This document shows positions 35,428-44,297 of a DNA stretch of 64,000 nt, piece by piece. Below the pieces are notes generated by a model. That model was not told the DNA's origin. It worked only from the letters and a program-made list of their open reading frames with translations, and made no database searches. The translations under genes were made by a program, and so were the position numbers. The first letter of the stretch is position 1; every line of letters begins with the position of its first letter. The DNA comes from Paenibacillus sp. FSL H8-0548 (GTDB taxonomy: Bacteria; Bacillota; Bacilli; Paenibacillales; Paenibacillaceae), in assembly GCF_038630985.1 (NCBI RefSeq), contig NZ_CP152049.1:6277501-6341500 (forward strand), given 5' to 3'.

Positions 35428-36420
35428 ATGCGTTTTGTAAGCAATAATGGCAACACCGATCCAACGCTGAATTTGGCATTAGAAGAATACATATTGCGTT
35501 CATTGCCTGACAATGACGATTACTTGCTCTTCTACATTAACGAGCCATCGATTATCATTGGCAAAAACCAGAACACCGTAGAAGAAATTAATGCGGAATA
35601 TGTGGAAAGCAATCACATACATGTCGTTCGCAGACTCTCTGGCGGCGGAGCAGTCTATCATGATCTTGGCAATTTAAATTTCAGCTTCATTATGAAGGAC
35701 GACGGAAAGTCCTTTCATAATTTCAAGAAATTTACCGAGCCGGTTGTCCGCGCGCTGCAGCAGCTAGGCGTTAATGCAGAAATGACGGGACGCAATGACC
35801 TTCAAGTCGGGGAGCGGAAAATTTCCGGAAATGCGCAATTTTCCACGAAGGGTAAAATGTTCAGCCATGGCACGCTTCTTTTTGATTCCGAAATTGAAAA
35901 TGTCGTATCTGCGCTAAAACCAAGTGCAGAGAAGTATGTATCGAAATCAACGAAATCAATTCGCAGCCGTGTTGCTAACATTACTGAATTTTTGAAGGAG
36001 CCGCTAACGATCGAGCAGTTCCGGCAAAGCCTTCTTCAATCCATCTTCGAGCAATCCGGGCAAATTCCTTTCTATGAGCTCACCGAGCAGGATTGGGATA
36101 ATGTACAGAAGCTGGCCAACGAGCGCTACCGCAGCTGGGAATGGAACTACGGGCTCTCTCCTGCCTTTAACGTACAGCAGAAGAAGCGCATCGAGGGAGC
36201 AGGAACGTTTGATATCCGTTTGCAGGTTGAAGAAGGAATGATTGTAAATGCGGCGATATTTGGTGATTTCTTCGGACGCGGCGACAGCAACGAAGTTGCC
36301 ATTCAGCTCATCGGCACCCGCTATGAAGCCTCCGCATTAAAGCAGGTACTTGCAGGCATTGATTTGTCCTACTATTTTGGCCCTGTAACGTTGGAAGAAT
36401 GGCTCACCTTACTGTTATAA
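35428..36420 (+). CDS. lplJ: Lipoate--protein ligase
   Basis: A 330-residue lipoate-protein ligase A family enzyme that activates free lipoate with ATP and attaches it to E2 or GcvH proteins. Family signatures are INEPSIIIGKNQNTVEEINA, the RRLSGGGAVYHDLGNLNFSF block (substrate loop), ERKISGNAQF with the catalytic lysine, and MFSHGTLLFDSE. A C-terminal accessory domain is present, as in LplA/LplJ, so it should complete both steps. It is a single gene with AGGAGGAG 8 nt before the ATG. The symbol follows the Bacillus subtilis homologue. Confidence 0.9.
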   Translation: MRFVSNNGNTDPTLNLALEEYILRSLPDNDDYLLFYINEPSIIIGKNQNTVEEINAEYVESNHIHVVRRLSGGGAVYHDLGNLNFSFIMKDDGKSFHNFKKFTEPVVRALQQLGVNAEMTGRNDLQVGERKISGNAQFSTKGKMFSHGTLLFDSEIENVVSALKPSAEKYVSKSTKSIRSRVANITEFLKEPLTIEQFRQSLLQSIFEQSGQIPFYELTEQDWDNVQKLANERYRSWEWNYGLSPAFNVQQKKRIEGAGTFDIRLQVEEGMIVNAAIFGDFFGRGDSNEVAIQLIGTRYEASALKQVLAGIDLSYYFGPVTLEEWLTLLL

Positions 36421-36435
36421 GCTAAATAGCGAACA

Positions 36436-36460
36436 GCCCCTATGCACGGTGCATGGGGGC
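36436..36460 (+). terminator. Hairpin after the lipoate ligase gene
   Basis: GCCCC-T-ATGCAC and GTGCAT-G-GGGGC form a long GC-rich stem 15 bp after the stop. No T-run follows, so it may be a pause or mRNA-stability element more than a classical terminator. Confidence 0.4.
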
Positions 36461-36526
36461 AGCAAAGGCGAACAGTTCAATTCTCCAGAACGGTCTTCTA
36501 CTTCGCTAAATCTTCATTTTTTCAGT

Positions 36527-36736
36527 TCAACTTATATTGCCGTTAAATCTTCTGAATTTTTTTGTTATCTCCGCTGTCGTTTGCTTCTTATCCTTAGACT
36601 GCTTATTTCCCGAACCTTCTGCACTCTCCTCGACTGCCTTCTCAACTGCAAGCAGTGCCAATGCATCTCCTACCAGCGTAAGTGAAGCCGCTAGCTTCAG
36701 CAGATCATCCGACGATATTTGTTTATCTGCAGACAT
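36527..36736 (-). CDS. Small protein of unknown function, paralogue 1
   Basis: A 69-residue protein starting MSADKQISSDDLLKLAASL and containing a hydrophobic stretch (LTLVGDALALLAVEKAVEES, about residues 19-38), then a Lys/Gln-rich tail. AAAGGAG lies 7 nt before the ATG, so it is very probably translated. Its central part parallels the 46-residue protein encoded at 36813-36953: both have a 'S/TxDD' start and the V/I-G-D-A/L-L motif. It is unlike any family I know; the hydrophobic helix suggests membrane or amphipathic association. Confidence 0.7.
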   Translation of the reverse strand: MSADKQISSDDLLKLAASLTLVGDALALLAVEKAVEESAEGSGNKQSKDKKQTTAEITKKFRRFNGNIS

Positions 36737-36812
36737 CCCTATTCTCCTTTATTATCAAGAGGATTGATTCAAGTAGAAGAAGACCCTCTCCCGCCTGAGA
36801 TTAAATACTTTT

Positions 36813-36953
36813 TTATTCCTTATCTTCTGTTCTTGCTTTCAGCACTGCAAACAATCCGACTAAATCCCCAATCACGAGGATAACTGCAGACCACAAAGCA
36901 ATATCATCAGCCGTTAATTCGGTTTCATCCGGTTTAGTTGTAGTTTTTGACAT
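36813..36953 (-). CDS. Very small protein of unknown function, paralogue 2
   Basis: A 46-residue frame (MSKTTTKPDETELTADDIAL, ending LFAVLKARTEDKE) on the minus strand, too short for common gene callers. AAGGAG is positioned upstream of the ATG. The hydrophobic segment WSAVILVIGDLVGLFAVLKA aligns with LAASLTLVGDALALLAVEKA in the 69-residue protein just downstream. The pair looks like a tandem duplication of a membrane-associated microprotein family. Its reading frame has codon-level similarity only at the protein level, supporting real coding. Confidence 0.65.
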   Translation of the reverse strand: MSKTTTKPDETELTADDIALWSAVILVIGDLVGLFAVLKARTEDKE

Positions 36954-37052
36954 TCTGATCTAAGCTCCTTAGTTTCTTGGGATGATAACAGCCTATGCCA
37001 AGGAGCACTCATGGGTTTGGGCGAATGCCGCTGTGTCCATAAAAATAATGAG

Positions 37053-38036
37053 CTAACGCTTCGTATTCTCGGAGTCTCGATAGAGGAGCGCGGGAATTAT
37101 GCGAATATATACGAGCTCTGCGCCAAGCTCAACAATGGTTTGCGTAACGATGACCGCCGAGGCGATCATTGCCCAATCACCCGGTAAGGACAAGGCCAAA
37201 GGAAGCACGACTAACGAATTGCGTGTCCCGGAGCTGAACAATAACGCACGTCCCGCCCCGTCATCAAGACGGAACCAATGAGCCATTACGCGAGAGATAA
37301 GCGGCATGATGAATAAATAAAGCAAATATACAGGCACAACCGCTAGGATGAGCTCAAGCTCGCTATATACTTTGCCAATTTGCGAAGCCACGATAACAAA
37401 CAGCACTATAGCCATAAACGGTACCGGCAGCCATGCAGTGCCAGCTAGTACAGCCGCACCATGCTTGCCGTTCATCGCCCATAATTGGACTGCTATGGCA
37501 ACAAGCAAGGGCAGAACAATAAGAATAAGAAACGATTCGAGAAAAGGCCCGGCACTCACGATATTTGCTGCTGCTTCGCCGATTATTAATTTTAAATATA
37601 GGGGAAGCAAGAGCATTTGAGCGACGAATAAAATAGGCGTAACGGCAAGCATCAGCTTTTCGTTGCCTCGTCCAAGCTGCGTAAACACAATAACATAGTC
37701 AATGCATGGCGTGAGCAGTACGAGGCATACTCCTATTAGAACCGGTGTCGATTGCGGCAATAGATAGCTTAATAGCCATACAACAACGGGAACGATTACA
37801 AAATTAGTCGTCAATATCGCCGCAACAAAACGACGGTTAACCAGCGCCTTGCGCAGCTTCAAAAATGGCAGCTGCGCAAACATGCTGTAAAGCAATACCG
37901 CTAGTAGTGGCGAAATCATAGCATTAAGCGAAGGGCTACCCTGCGGAAATAGTGCTCCAAGCACAACTCCTAGGACAAGCGCCGCAACGTACACGATGAT
38001 TTGATTCTTTTCTAATGCTTCTCTGTTTATCTTCAA
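37053..38036 (-). CDS. Bile-acid/arsenite-type (BASS/ACR3-like) transporter
   Basis: A 327-residue polytopic membrane protein with about ten transmembrane helices, of the bile acid:sodium symporter/arsenic resistance superfamily. Diagnostic segments are SPLLAVLLYSMFAQLPFLKL, the crossover helix LVLLTPCIDYVIVFTQLGRG with a conserved Pro-Cys, and a second repeat LLFSSGTRNSLVVLPLALSL. The Cys in the first crossover is a feature of ACR3 arsenite exporters, but the gene stands alone without ArsR or ArsC, so arsenite export is only possible. Start ATG; no ribosome-site doubt noted. Confidence 0.8.
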   Translation of the reverse strand: MKINREALEKNQIIVYVAALVLGVVLGALFPQGSPSLNAMISPLLAVLLYSMFAQLPFLKLRKALVNRRFVAAILTTNFVIVPVVVWLLSYLLPQSTPVLIGVCLVLLTPCIDYVIVFTQLGRGNEKLMLAVTPILFVAQMLLLPLYLKLIIGEAAANIVSAGPFLESFLILIVLPLLVAIAVQLWAMNGKHGAAVLAGTAWLPVPFMAIVLFVIVASQIGKVYSELELILAVVPVYLLYLFIMPLISRVMAHWFRLDDGAGRALLFSSGTRNSLVVLPLALSLPGDWAMIASAVIVTQTIVELGAELVYIRIIPALLYRDSENTKR

Positions 38037-38073
38037 ATCAGCTATTCCTCTTTCTTCTCCTATTCGGTACGCT

Positions 38074-40443
38074 TTAATGCTTTTCCACGATCAGCTCATT
38101 AAACTCAGCGATTGGAAGCGGTCTATGATAATAGTACCCCTGCGCCTTGTCACACCCAAGCTGCTTCAGCTGCTCCAGCTGATCGATCGTTTCCACCCCT
38201 TCTGCTACGACCTGCTTCTGCAAATCATGCCCCATAGACACGATCGTTTTCACAATCGATAAACCGCCATCATAGGCATTCATGTCCATAATAAACGAAC
38301 GGTCGATCTTAATGATCGCAATGGGAAGCTGTCTTAAAACACTCAATGACGAATAGCCTGTACCAAAATCATCAATGGCAATATGAATGCCCAGCGCTAC
38401 AAGCTCATCGAGCATTTCACGCGCCACGTTCAGATTATTGACGACCATACTCTCCGTTATCTCTAAGCATAACCGCTCGGGCACCAAGCCGCTTAATCGT
38501 AAATTGTCCTGAACCTTGCTTACAAAATCCGGCTGCATGAACTGTCTTGATGAAACGTTGACGGATAAAATAAAGTTCCCCCAGCCCTGCTCTTGCCATA
38601 TCCTCCCCTGCTGACAGGCCTCCAGTATGACCCACTGTCCGATTTCATTGATTAATCCCGTTTGCTCTGCAATCGAAATGAATTCTCCTGGCTGAACCAT
38701 GCCAAGCACCGCCGATTTCCAGCGAATCAGCGCCTCGGCCCCAATTAGGCGTCCGCTGGCCAAATCAATCTGGGGCTGATAGTACAGCACAAATTCCTTA
38801 AGCTCAAGCGCCTTGCGCAAATGCTTCTCCAATTTGACATTGCGCTGCACGACGGCGATCATCTCATTCGTATATAGGCGATACTGATTTCCACCATTAT
38901 GCTTCGCATTATACATAGCAATATCTGCCCGCTTAATCAGTCCAGCTGATGTATTGTCATCGAACGGATGAATACTGATACCGATACTTCCTCCCAAATA
39001 AAAATCCTGCTCTTGAAGTGTAATCGGCAATTGAAAATCCTGATGAATCTTCTCAGCGAGCGAGACAATATCATCATATTCAGCTACATTTCTAATGAGA
39101 ATTATAAACTCATCTCCGCCAAGGCGGGCAAGCAAATACTTCTCGTCGACACTATTAAGCAATCGCTTAGCTACTTCAACTAATGCCTCATCTCCATACT
39201 GATGTCCAAGTGTATCATTAATCAGCTTAAAACGATCCAAGTCGATGAGCATTACGCCAAGCAAGGACTTTGATTCTTTTACAGCTTCCAAGGAGGCTTC
39301 GAGCTCTCTATTAAAATAATAACGATTCGGCAGATTCGTTAACGCATCATGATGCGCCAGAAAATGAACGAGCCGCTCCTCCTCCTTCTGCTGTGTAATA
39401 TCCCTTATAATCGCAAGAATAAAGCCCTCCTCGCTCCCGGTCATCATTTCGGTATCCATAAGTATAATTCGTCTTTGTTCCTCACGATCTACAATGGTCA
39501 TTTCGTAATTTCTCCAATTCTGCCGCGGAAAGCTTGCTTCATAGTCCTTCCGAATGTTTTGGCGATCGGCCTCTACGAGAAAATCAAACAAGGCTTTATT
39601 TTTCAGCTCCGCCTCATTCTCAAAACCCAGCAGGCGTACCGCGCCGGGGTTTGCTTCCTTCAGAAGCATTTGCCGATCCAGCATAAGGATAGCGGTTGGA
39701 GATAAATGATAGAGCAGCTCGTATTTTTTTATGACAGAGGGCAATACGTCGTATTTCATAAAATGGCGCAGCGAAATGCTCCATATTAATGTAATAATAC
39801 AAACGTACGAATAGCTGGAGTATTCTATAAGAGGAAAGATGGCAAACAGTACGAGTACAAAAAATGTCGCACAGTGATAGTATAGATTCGCTTTAAAGAG
39901 AACCGTATAACGATTCCGTGTAAAAATATTCGTTGATCGCTTCCTTGCAGCTAAGCATATGGTAATGTTAAAGACCGAAACAAAAAAGAAAAGCACCATA
40001 ACGATAACCATGCCTGGCAAAAAGGCTGCTTGCCTCCACGCTCCATTCACCCATCCACCATTGAAAAATAATTGTTTTCCTAATAGAGACAAAAAAAGAA
40101 TATAAAAAATAAGGGGGGAGGCTGCAAGGCCCATGCTCCTTCGATTAGAAATCTCGTGATAGCTGCTCGTCACCTTAAGATGTAGCAATACGCTCATGCC
40201 CGCGGCAGCAAGGGCGACAGGATACAACAGAAAAGTCGTGTAAATAAGCCTGTGCTCCTCTAAGATGAGCAGCTGAATATACTGAAGAAAAATCATAATC
40301 CCCAGTAGAGCCGTTGTAAGGGATGCAAGGCGATTCTCAATATGCTGAGGATTGCGTCTCAGAATGACTAAAGACGTATCGATCATATAGATAACTGGAA
40401 GCATAAACAATAATAGAAGCAGTACCGATGCATAAGCACTCAC
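38074..40443 (-). CDS. Membrane-bound GGDEF-EAL c-di-GMP protein with PAS domain
   Basis: A 789-residue signalling protein. Residues about 1-240 contain seven transmembrane helices, followed by a PAS domain (about 245-355, LLYHLSPTAILMLDRQMLLK), a GGDEF domain (about 365-530) with intact LARLGGDEFIIL, and an EAL domain (about 540-785) with intact EALIRWKS and DDFGTGYSSLSV. Both catalytic sites appear intact, so it could be a synthase and/or phosphodiesterase. The position of the RxxD product-inhibition site before GGDEF reads DEKY, so feedback inhibition is probably absent. First of three c-di-GMP genes on the minus strand, placed downstream. Confidence 0.93.
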   Translation of the reverse strand: MSAYASVLLLLLFMLPVIYMIDTSLVILRRNPQHIENRLASLTTALLGIMIFLQYIQLLILEEHRLIYTTFLLYPVALAAAGMSVLLHLKVTSSYHEISNRRSMGLAASPLIFYILFLSLLGKQLFFNGGWVNGAWRQAAFLPGMVIVMVLFFFVSVFNITICLAARKRSTNIFTRNRYTVLFKANLYYHCATFFVLVLFAIFPLIEYSSYSYVCIITLIWSISLRHFMKYDVLPSVIKKYELLYHLSPTAILMLDRQMLLKEANPGAVRLLGFENEAELKNKALFDFLVEADRQNIRKDYEASFPRQNWRNYEMTIVDREEQRRIILMDTEMMTGSEEGFILAIIRDITQQKEEERLVHFLAHHDALTNLPNRYYFNRELEASLEAVKESKSLLGVMLIDLDRFKLINDTLGHQYGDEALVEVAKRLLNSVDEKYLLARLGGDEFIILIRNVAEYDDIVSLAEKIHQDFQLPITLQEQDFYLGGSIGISIHPFDDNTSAGLIKRADIAMYNAKHNGGNQYRLYTNEMIAVVQRNVKLEKHLRKALELKEFVLYYQPQIDLASGRLIGAEALIRWKSAVLGMVQPGEFISIAEQTGLINEIGQWVILEACQQGRIWQEQGWGNFILSVNVSSRQFMQPDFVSKVQDNLRLSGLVPERLCLEITESMVVNNLNVAREMLDELVALGIHIAIDDFGTGYSSLSVLRQLPIAIIKIDRSFIMDMNAYDGGLSIVKTIVSMGHDLQKQVVAEGVETIDQLEQLKQLGCDKAQGYYYHRPLPIAEFNELIVEKH

Positions 40444-40492
40444 AGCTTGATGCCTCCTCGCTTAGTATGATTGAAAAGAGATATGCGACGGT

Positions 40493-41584
40493 TCACCAGG
40501 AAACTCTATTTTTCCCACTACGCTTTGCCAAATATAGTGCCTCATCTGCTAATCGAAATAATGTATCTCGATCTTCACCCGATTCAAGTCTATGACAGCC
40601 TATGCTAATGGTGACTACTCGTCCCTCCAGCTCAGGAAATGACATTTGCTCTGCACCTGCCCGTAAATGCTCGAGACAGTCTGAAACCTGCTTGTTCGTC
40701 ACATTACTGAATATAATCGTAAATTCCTCCCCACCGTAGCGTGAGGGTGAAATGTTCTCCTCTGAGCATTCTTTGAGCAGCTTGCCTATTTTGCGCAGCA
40801 CCATGTTGCCTACTGAATGGCCATACGTATCATTTACCCGTTTGAAATTATCAATATCAACGATGGCTAAGTAAACCGAATGAACGCTCTCATCAGCAAG
40901 CACCGCTCTAAACCGACTCTGAAACGCATTGTGATTGTCTAAGCCTGTTAGCGCATCGACCCGGCTCGCTTCTTGAATCGCAAGCTCTTCTAGCCGGTGC
41001 TTATTCTCATTTGTTAGAGCTTCCTTCTCATCTCTTATTATTCTCAGTCCCCGATTTACAATGCCAAGAGCGGCCAGTGTAACAATGATCACGAAGGAGA
41101 AGCCGACAGCCTTCTGATAAAAATCAACTTGAAAACGGTACACCGGCACAAATAATATGACGAGCATATAGCTCGTTATCGCATTTATACAGGCGAAGGC
41201 TATCTTCCAATAATCAAAATATAAAATCGCAACAAGAATAGGTAATATCATAACGATATGTACGCCGTGAACATCTGGAGAGGATAAAGCAAGCGTAATC
41301 GCTGCGAAACAGGAGCCTAATGTGATAATGATATAGCTCTGCAGCCTGCTTTTTAGCCGATATACTGTTTCCGCGGCCAACAGTGTGGCAAAAACTAAAA
41401 CATTTCTTAGAATGACCTGTTTCTGAACAAACAGCTCGAGTCTGTTCGGCTCGTAGATCGCAACTACGCTTAGAGCCCCTAATACTGCCAAAAATGTCAT
41501 AACACTAAACATCCAATAGGAGATTCTAATTTTATTGTTCCAGCTGGATAGATGCTCAGGAGCATTGAGAATTTTGCGATACAT
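40493..41584 (-). CDS. Membrane-bound GGDEF diguanylate cyclase (second of tandem pair)
   Basis: A 363-residue protein: six predicted transmembrane helices (about 20-190), a coiled-coil-like linker, and a C-terminal GGDEF domain (about 195-360) with an intact YGGEEFTIIF active site, VDIDNFKRVNDTYGHSVGN and ISIGC. The I-site arginine is missing (EENIS precedes the signature loop). The upstream frame extends to 41677, but GAGGGAG precedes the ATG at 41584, which overlaps the end of the upstream paralogue by 29 bp. The two genes are probably a duplication. Confidence 0.9.
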   Translation of the reverse strand: MYRKILNAPEHLSSWNNKIRISYWMFSVMTFLAVLGALSVVAIYEPNRLELFVQKQVILRNVLVFATLLAAETVYRLKSRLQSYIIITLGSCFAAITLALSSPDVHGVHIVMILPILVAILYFDYWKIAFACINAITSYMLVILFVPVYRFQVDFYQKAVGFSFVIIVTLAALGIVNRGLRIIRDEKEALTNENKHRLEELAIQEASRVDALTGLDNHNAFQSRFRAVLADESVHSVYLAIVDIDNFKRVNDTYGHSVGNMVLRKIGKLLKECSEENISPSRYGGEEFTIIFSNVTNKQVSDCLEHLRAGAEQMSFPELEGRVVTISIGCHRLESGEDRDTLFRLADEALYLAKRSGKNRVSW

Positions 41585-42692
41585 CTTCTTGTCTCCCTCT
41601 GAGCGGCGATACGACCTTATTTTTACCAGAGCGCTTGGCCTCATATAGAAACGCATCTGCAAGCTTAAATAGGTCATCCTTCCCGAGTTCGGATTGATAC
41701 TCCATTAATCCAATGCTTATCGTAACCCTTTGATGCTCAATAGCAGCAAAATCGGTTAAAGCGAGCTTTTGCCGTATTTGCTCCAGTAATTGATGACTCT
41801 GCTCGAGCGTCTTTCCCGTTAACAGCAGCACAAACTCTTCTCCTCCATACCTTGCTGCAACATCCTCCGTGGATATTGAGGAAGTGAGCAGCAAGCCCAT
41901 CTCCCCTAAAACAATATCGCCGGCATGATGTCCAAAGTTGTCATTGATCTTTTTAAAATTATCGATATCGATGACCGCCAGCTGCAATGGGAGATGATAG
42001 GCCTCGTGCTGCTGAATCAAAGCCGTTAAATACTCCTGATAGGTAATATGGTTATAGAGACCCGTTAATTGATCATATTTTGATGCATTCTGAGTAGCTA
42101 CAGCATCAGCGAATGCCTCAATCTCTGAGTGGACCGCACGCTCAAGCGATTGCTGCAGCTCATTTCCTCTTTTTAAAATGAAAAGCCCGACAAGGCTTGT
42201 TCCTGTAATCATGCCAACCACCGCTATCGAATCGAGTACATTCACATAATTCTGAAGTCTCTCTACAAAGGCAAGCAGTGTAAAATAACTGACAAGCGAG
42301 AGTACAGCAGCAAACCATAAGCGACTATGGCTAAAATAAAACAATGATACGATGACGGGTAAATTCAGTCCGATATACAGCCCTTGAATTTCAAGGCCGA
42401 AGGTAAGCATGACAATAAGCGCATACACTAAGCCCATAGCAATTAATATAAAATCAAAATACAGCTTCAAATACCGAAATAAAGCTTCAGCGAGCAGCAA
42501 AGCAAATATCATGAGAAAGCTAGCGCTTCCATAACCGGCAGGAAACCATGGCCCTGCAAACCATCCCTTACTATACAATCCAAATAAATGAATGCTTTCC
42601 GTAAGTACCAGCACGACAGCAGAGAGTACCCAATAAAAGTAAAGAACCCAACGATTCCAAGACAGACTATTATTATGACGGGCAAGCGTCAA
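41556..42692 (-). CDS. Membrane-bound GGDEF diguanylate cyclase (first of tandem pair)
   Basis: A 378-residue protein with six transmembrane helices (about 15-190) and a GGDEF domain (about 205-365) holding the intact YGGEEFVLLL site and VIDIDNFKKINDNFGHHAGD. STED stands where the RxxD inhibitory site would be, so the arginine is lacking. The start is TTG at 42692 with a weak GTGGTG ribosome site. It shares architecture and about 40 percent of visible GGDEF residues with the next gene, with which it overlaps by 29 bp. A 1.2-kb palindrome satellite lies upstream. Confidence 0.9.
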   Translation of the reverse strand: MTLARHNNSLSWNRWVLYFYWVLSAVVLVLTESIHLFGLYSKGWFAGPWFPAGYGSASFLMIFALLLAEALFRYLKLYFDFILIAMGLVYALIVMLTFGLEIQGLYIGLNLPVIVSLFYFSHSRLWFAAVLSLVSYFTLLAFVERLQNYVNVLDSIAVVGMITGTSLVGLFILKRGNELQQSLERAVHSEIEAFADAVATQNASKYDQLTGLYNHITYQEYLTALIQQHEAYHLPLQLAVIDIDNFKKINDNFGHHAGDIVLGEMGLLLTSSISTEDVAARYGGEEFVLLLTGKTLEQSHQLLEQIRQKLALTDFAAIEHQRVTISIGLMEYQSELGKDDLFKLADAFLYEAKRSGKNKVVSPLRGRQEDVSQNSQCS

Positions 42693-42877
42693 CGTTAATC
42701 ACCACTTTACATTTTCAATTTTCACAAAATTATCCAGCACAAATACCTATTATAAAGCTTAAATATCGACAGAACAATCTAAATTCTAATAACTTTCGGC
42801 ATTTGCTTCTAACAAACCATCGACATTTCTACAAAATACGACTTTTCTCCAATGAACCATTTTTAGCGGCATAAGGT

Positions 42878-43013
42878 GAAACGGCTGCCGCCATCCTTTG
42901 GCGGCGCTACGCGTTTCATTCGACTAAACATAGAAAAACAAAAAGAAACCTCGCCTTTAGTAATATGGCTGCTATCCGCTTCCATTTTACCAAGGCTTGA
43001 TTTCTTTTTGTTA
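42878..43013. other. Two stem-loop elements left of the satellite
   Basis: A nested hairpin at 42878-42919 combines an outer TGAAACG/CGTTTCA stem with an inner GCCGCC/GGCGGC stem. A second, 76-nt inverted repeat at 42938-43013 has 12-bp arms (AACAAAAAGAAA/TTTCTTTTTGTT) plus an inner GCCTT/AAGGC. They may be terminators or remnants of small mobile elements; no gene is seen between 42693 and 43040. Confidence 0.5.
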
Positions 43014-43039
43014 GTATAGCTTATGACAAGGACATACCA

Positions 43040-44242
43040 CCGAGTCTATAGGTGTTCTTATCCGCACGATTGGATCGTCAACCGCCACTAATTCCATCTC
43101 ATAAGCACGTATATGTGCTTATCGCCCAAGAATTTGTGCCACTTCGCGCCCATAAGCACCTATGTGTTCTTATCCGTACGATTTGATCGTCAACCGCCAC
43201 TAAGTCCATCTCATAAGCGCATATATGTGCTTATCGCACAAGAATATGTGTCACTTCGTGTCCATAAGCACCTATGTGTTCTTATCCGCACGATTTGATC
43301 GTCAACCGCCACTAATTCCATCTCATAAGCGCATATATGTGCTTATCGCCCAAGAATATGTGTCACTTCGTGCCCATAAGCACCTATGTGTTCTTATCCG
43401 CACGATTTGACCATTTCCCGCAGCTAATTCCATCTCATAAGCACGTATATGTGCTTATCGCACAAGAATATGTGTCACTTCGTGTCCATAGGCACCTATG
43501 TGTTCTTATCCGCACGATTTGATCGTCAACCGCCACTAATTCCATCTCATAAGCGCATATATGTGCTTATCGCCCAACAATGCGTGCCGCTTCGTGCCCA
43601 TAAGCACCTATGTGTTCTTATCCGCACGATTGGATCGTCAACCGCAGCTAATTCCACCTCATAAGCGCATATATGTGCTTATCGCACAGCAATGCGTGCC
43701 ACTTCGTGCCCATAAGCACCTATGTGTTCTTATCCGCACGAGTTGATCATCAACCGCCACTTATTCCATCTCATAAGCGCATATATGTGCTTATCGCACT
43801 ACAATGCGTGCCGCTTCGTGCCCATAAGCACCTATGTGTTCTTATCCGCACGATTTGATCATCAACCGCCACTTATTCCACCTCATAAGCGCATATATGT
43901 GCTTATCGCACAGCAATGCGTGCCGCTTTGTCGCCATAAGCACCTATGTGTTCTTAACCGCACGAGTTGATCGTCAACCGCCGCTAATTCCATCTCATAA
44001 GCGCATATATGTGCTTATCGCACTACAATGCGTGCCGCTTCGTGCCCATAAGCACCTATGTGTTCTTATCCGGACGATTTGATCGTCAACCGCCACTTAT
44101 TCCACCTCATAAGCGCATATATGTGCTTATCGCCCAACAATGCGTGCCACTTTGTCGCCATAAGCACCTATGTGTTCTTATCCGCACGAGTTGATCATCA
44201 ACCGCCACTTATTCCATCTCATAAGCGCATATATGTGCTTAT
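43040..44242. repeat. Palindrome satellite A/B, main array (about 10.7 units of 112 bp)
   Basis: Palindrome A (22 bp, ATAAGCGCAT...GTGCTTAT) occurs at 43101 and every 112 bp after, to 44221: eleven copies with no indels in the period. Palindrome B (22 bp, ATAAGCACCT...GTTCTTAT) lies 51 bp after each A, at 43152 and so on to 44160, with a diverged first copy at 43040. Spacers are CCGCACGAT...CGCCACTAATTCCATCTC. The last six to seven units carry a second spacer subtype (AATGCGTGCC), and units at 43773-43885 resemble those at 43997-44109, so growth by block duplication is likely. The open frames across it shift every unit and are not genes. Confidence 0.97.
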
Positions 44243-44297
44243 CACACAGCCGCTCTTCCTGCTCTTGTTCATTCGTCCATATCAGCTGCACTCTTTA

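Noticed and set aside
43040..44242. CRISPR array
   Set aside because: Repeats are palindromes with conserved, not unique, spacers, the step alternates 51/61 bp, and no cas genes are nearby.
43040..44242. Series of transcription terminators
   Set aside because: Palindromes have no T-run on either side and are too AT-balanced to be terminators; arranged for no gene.
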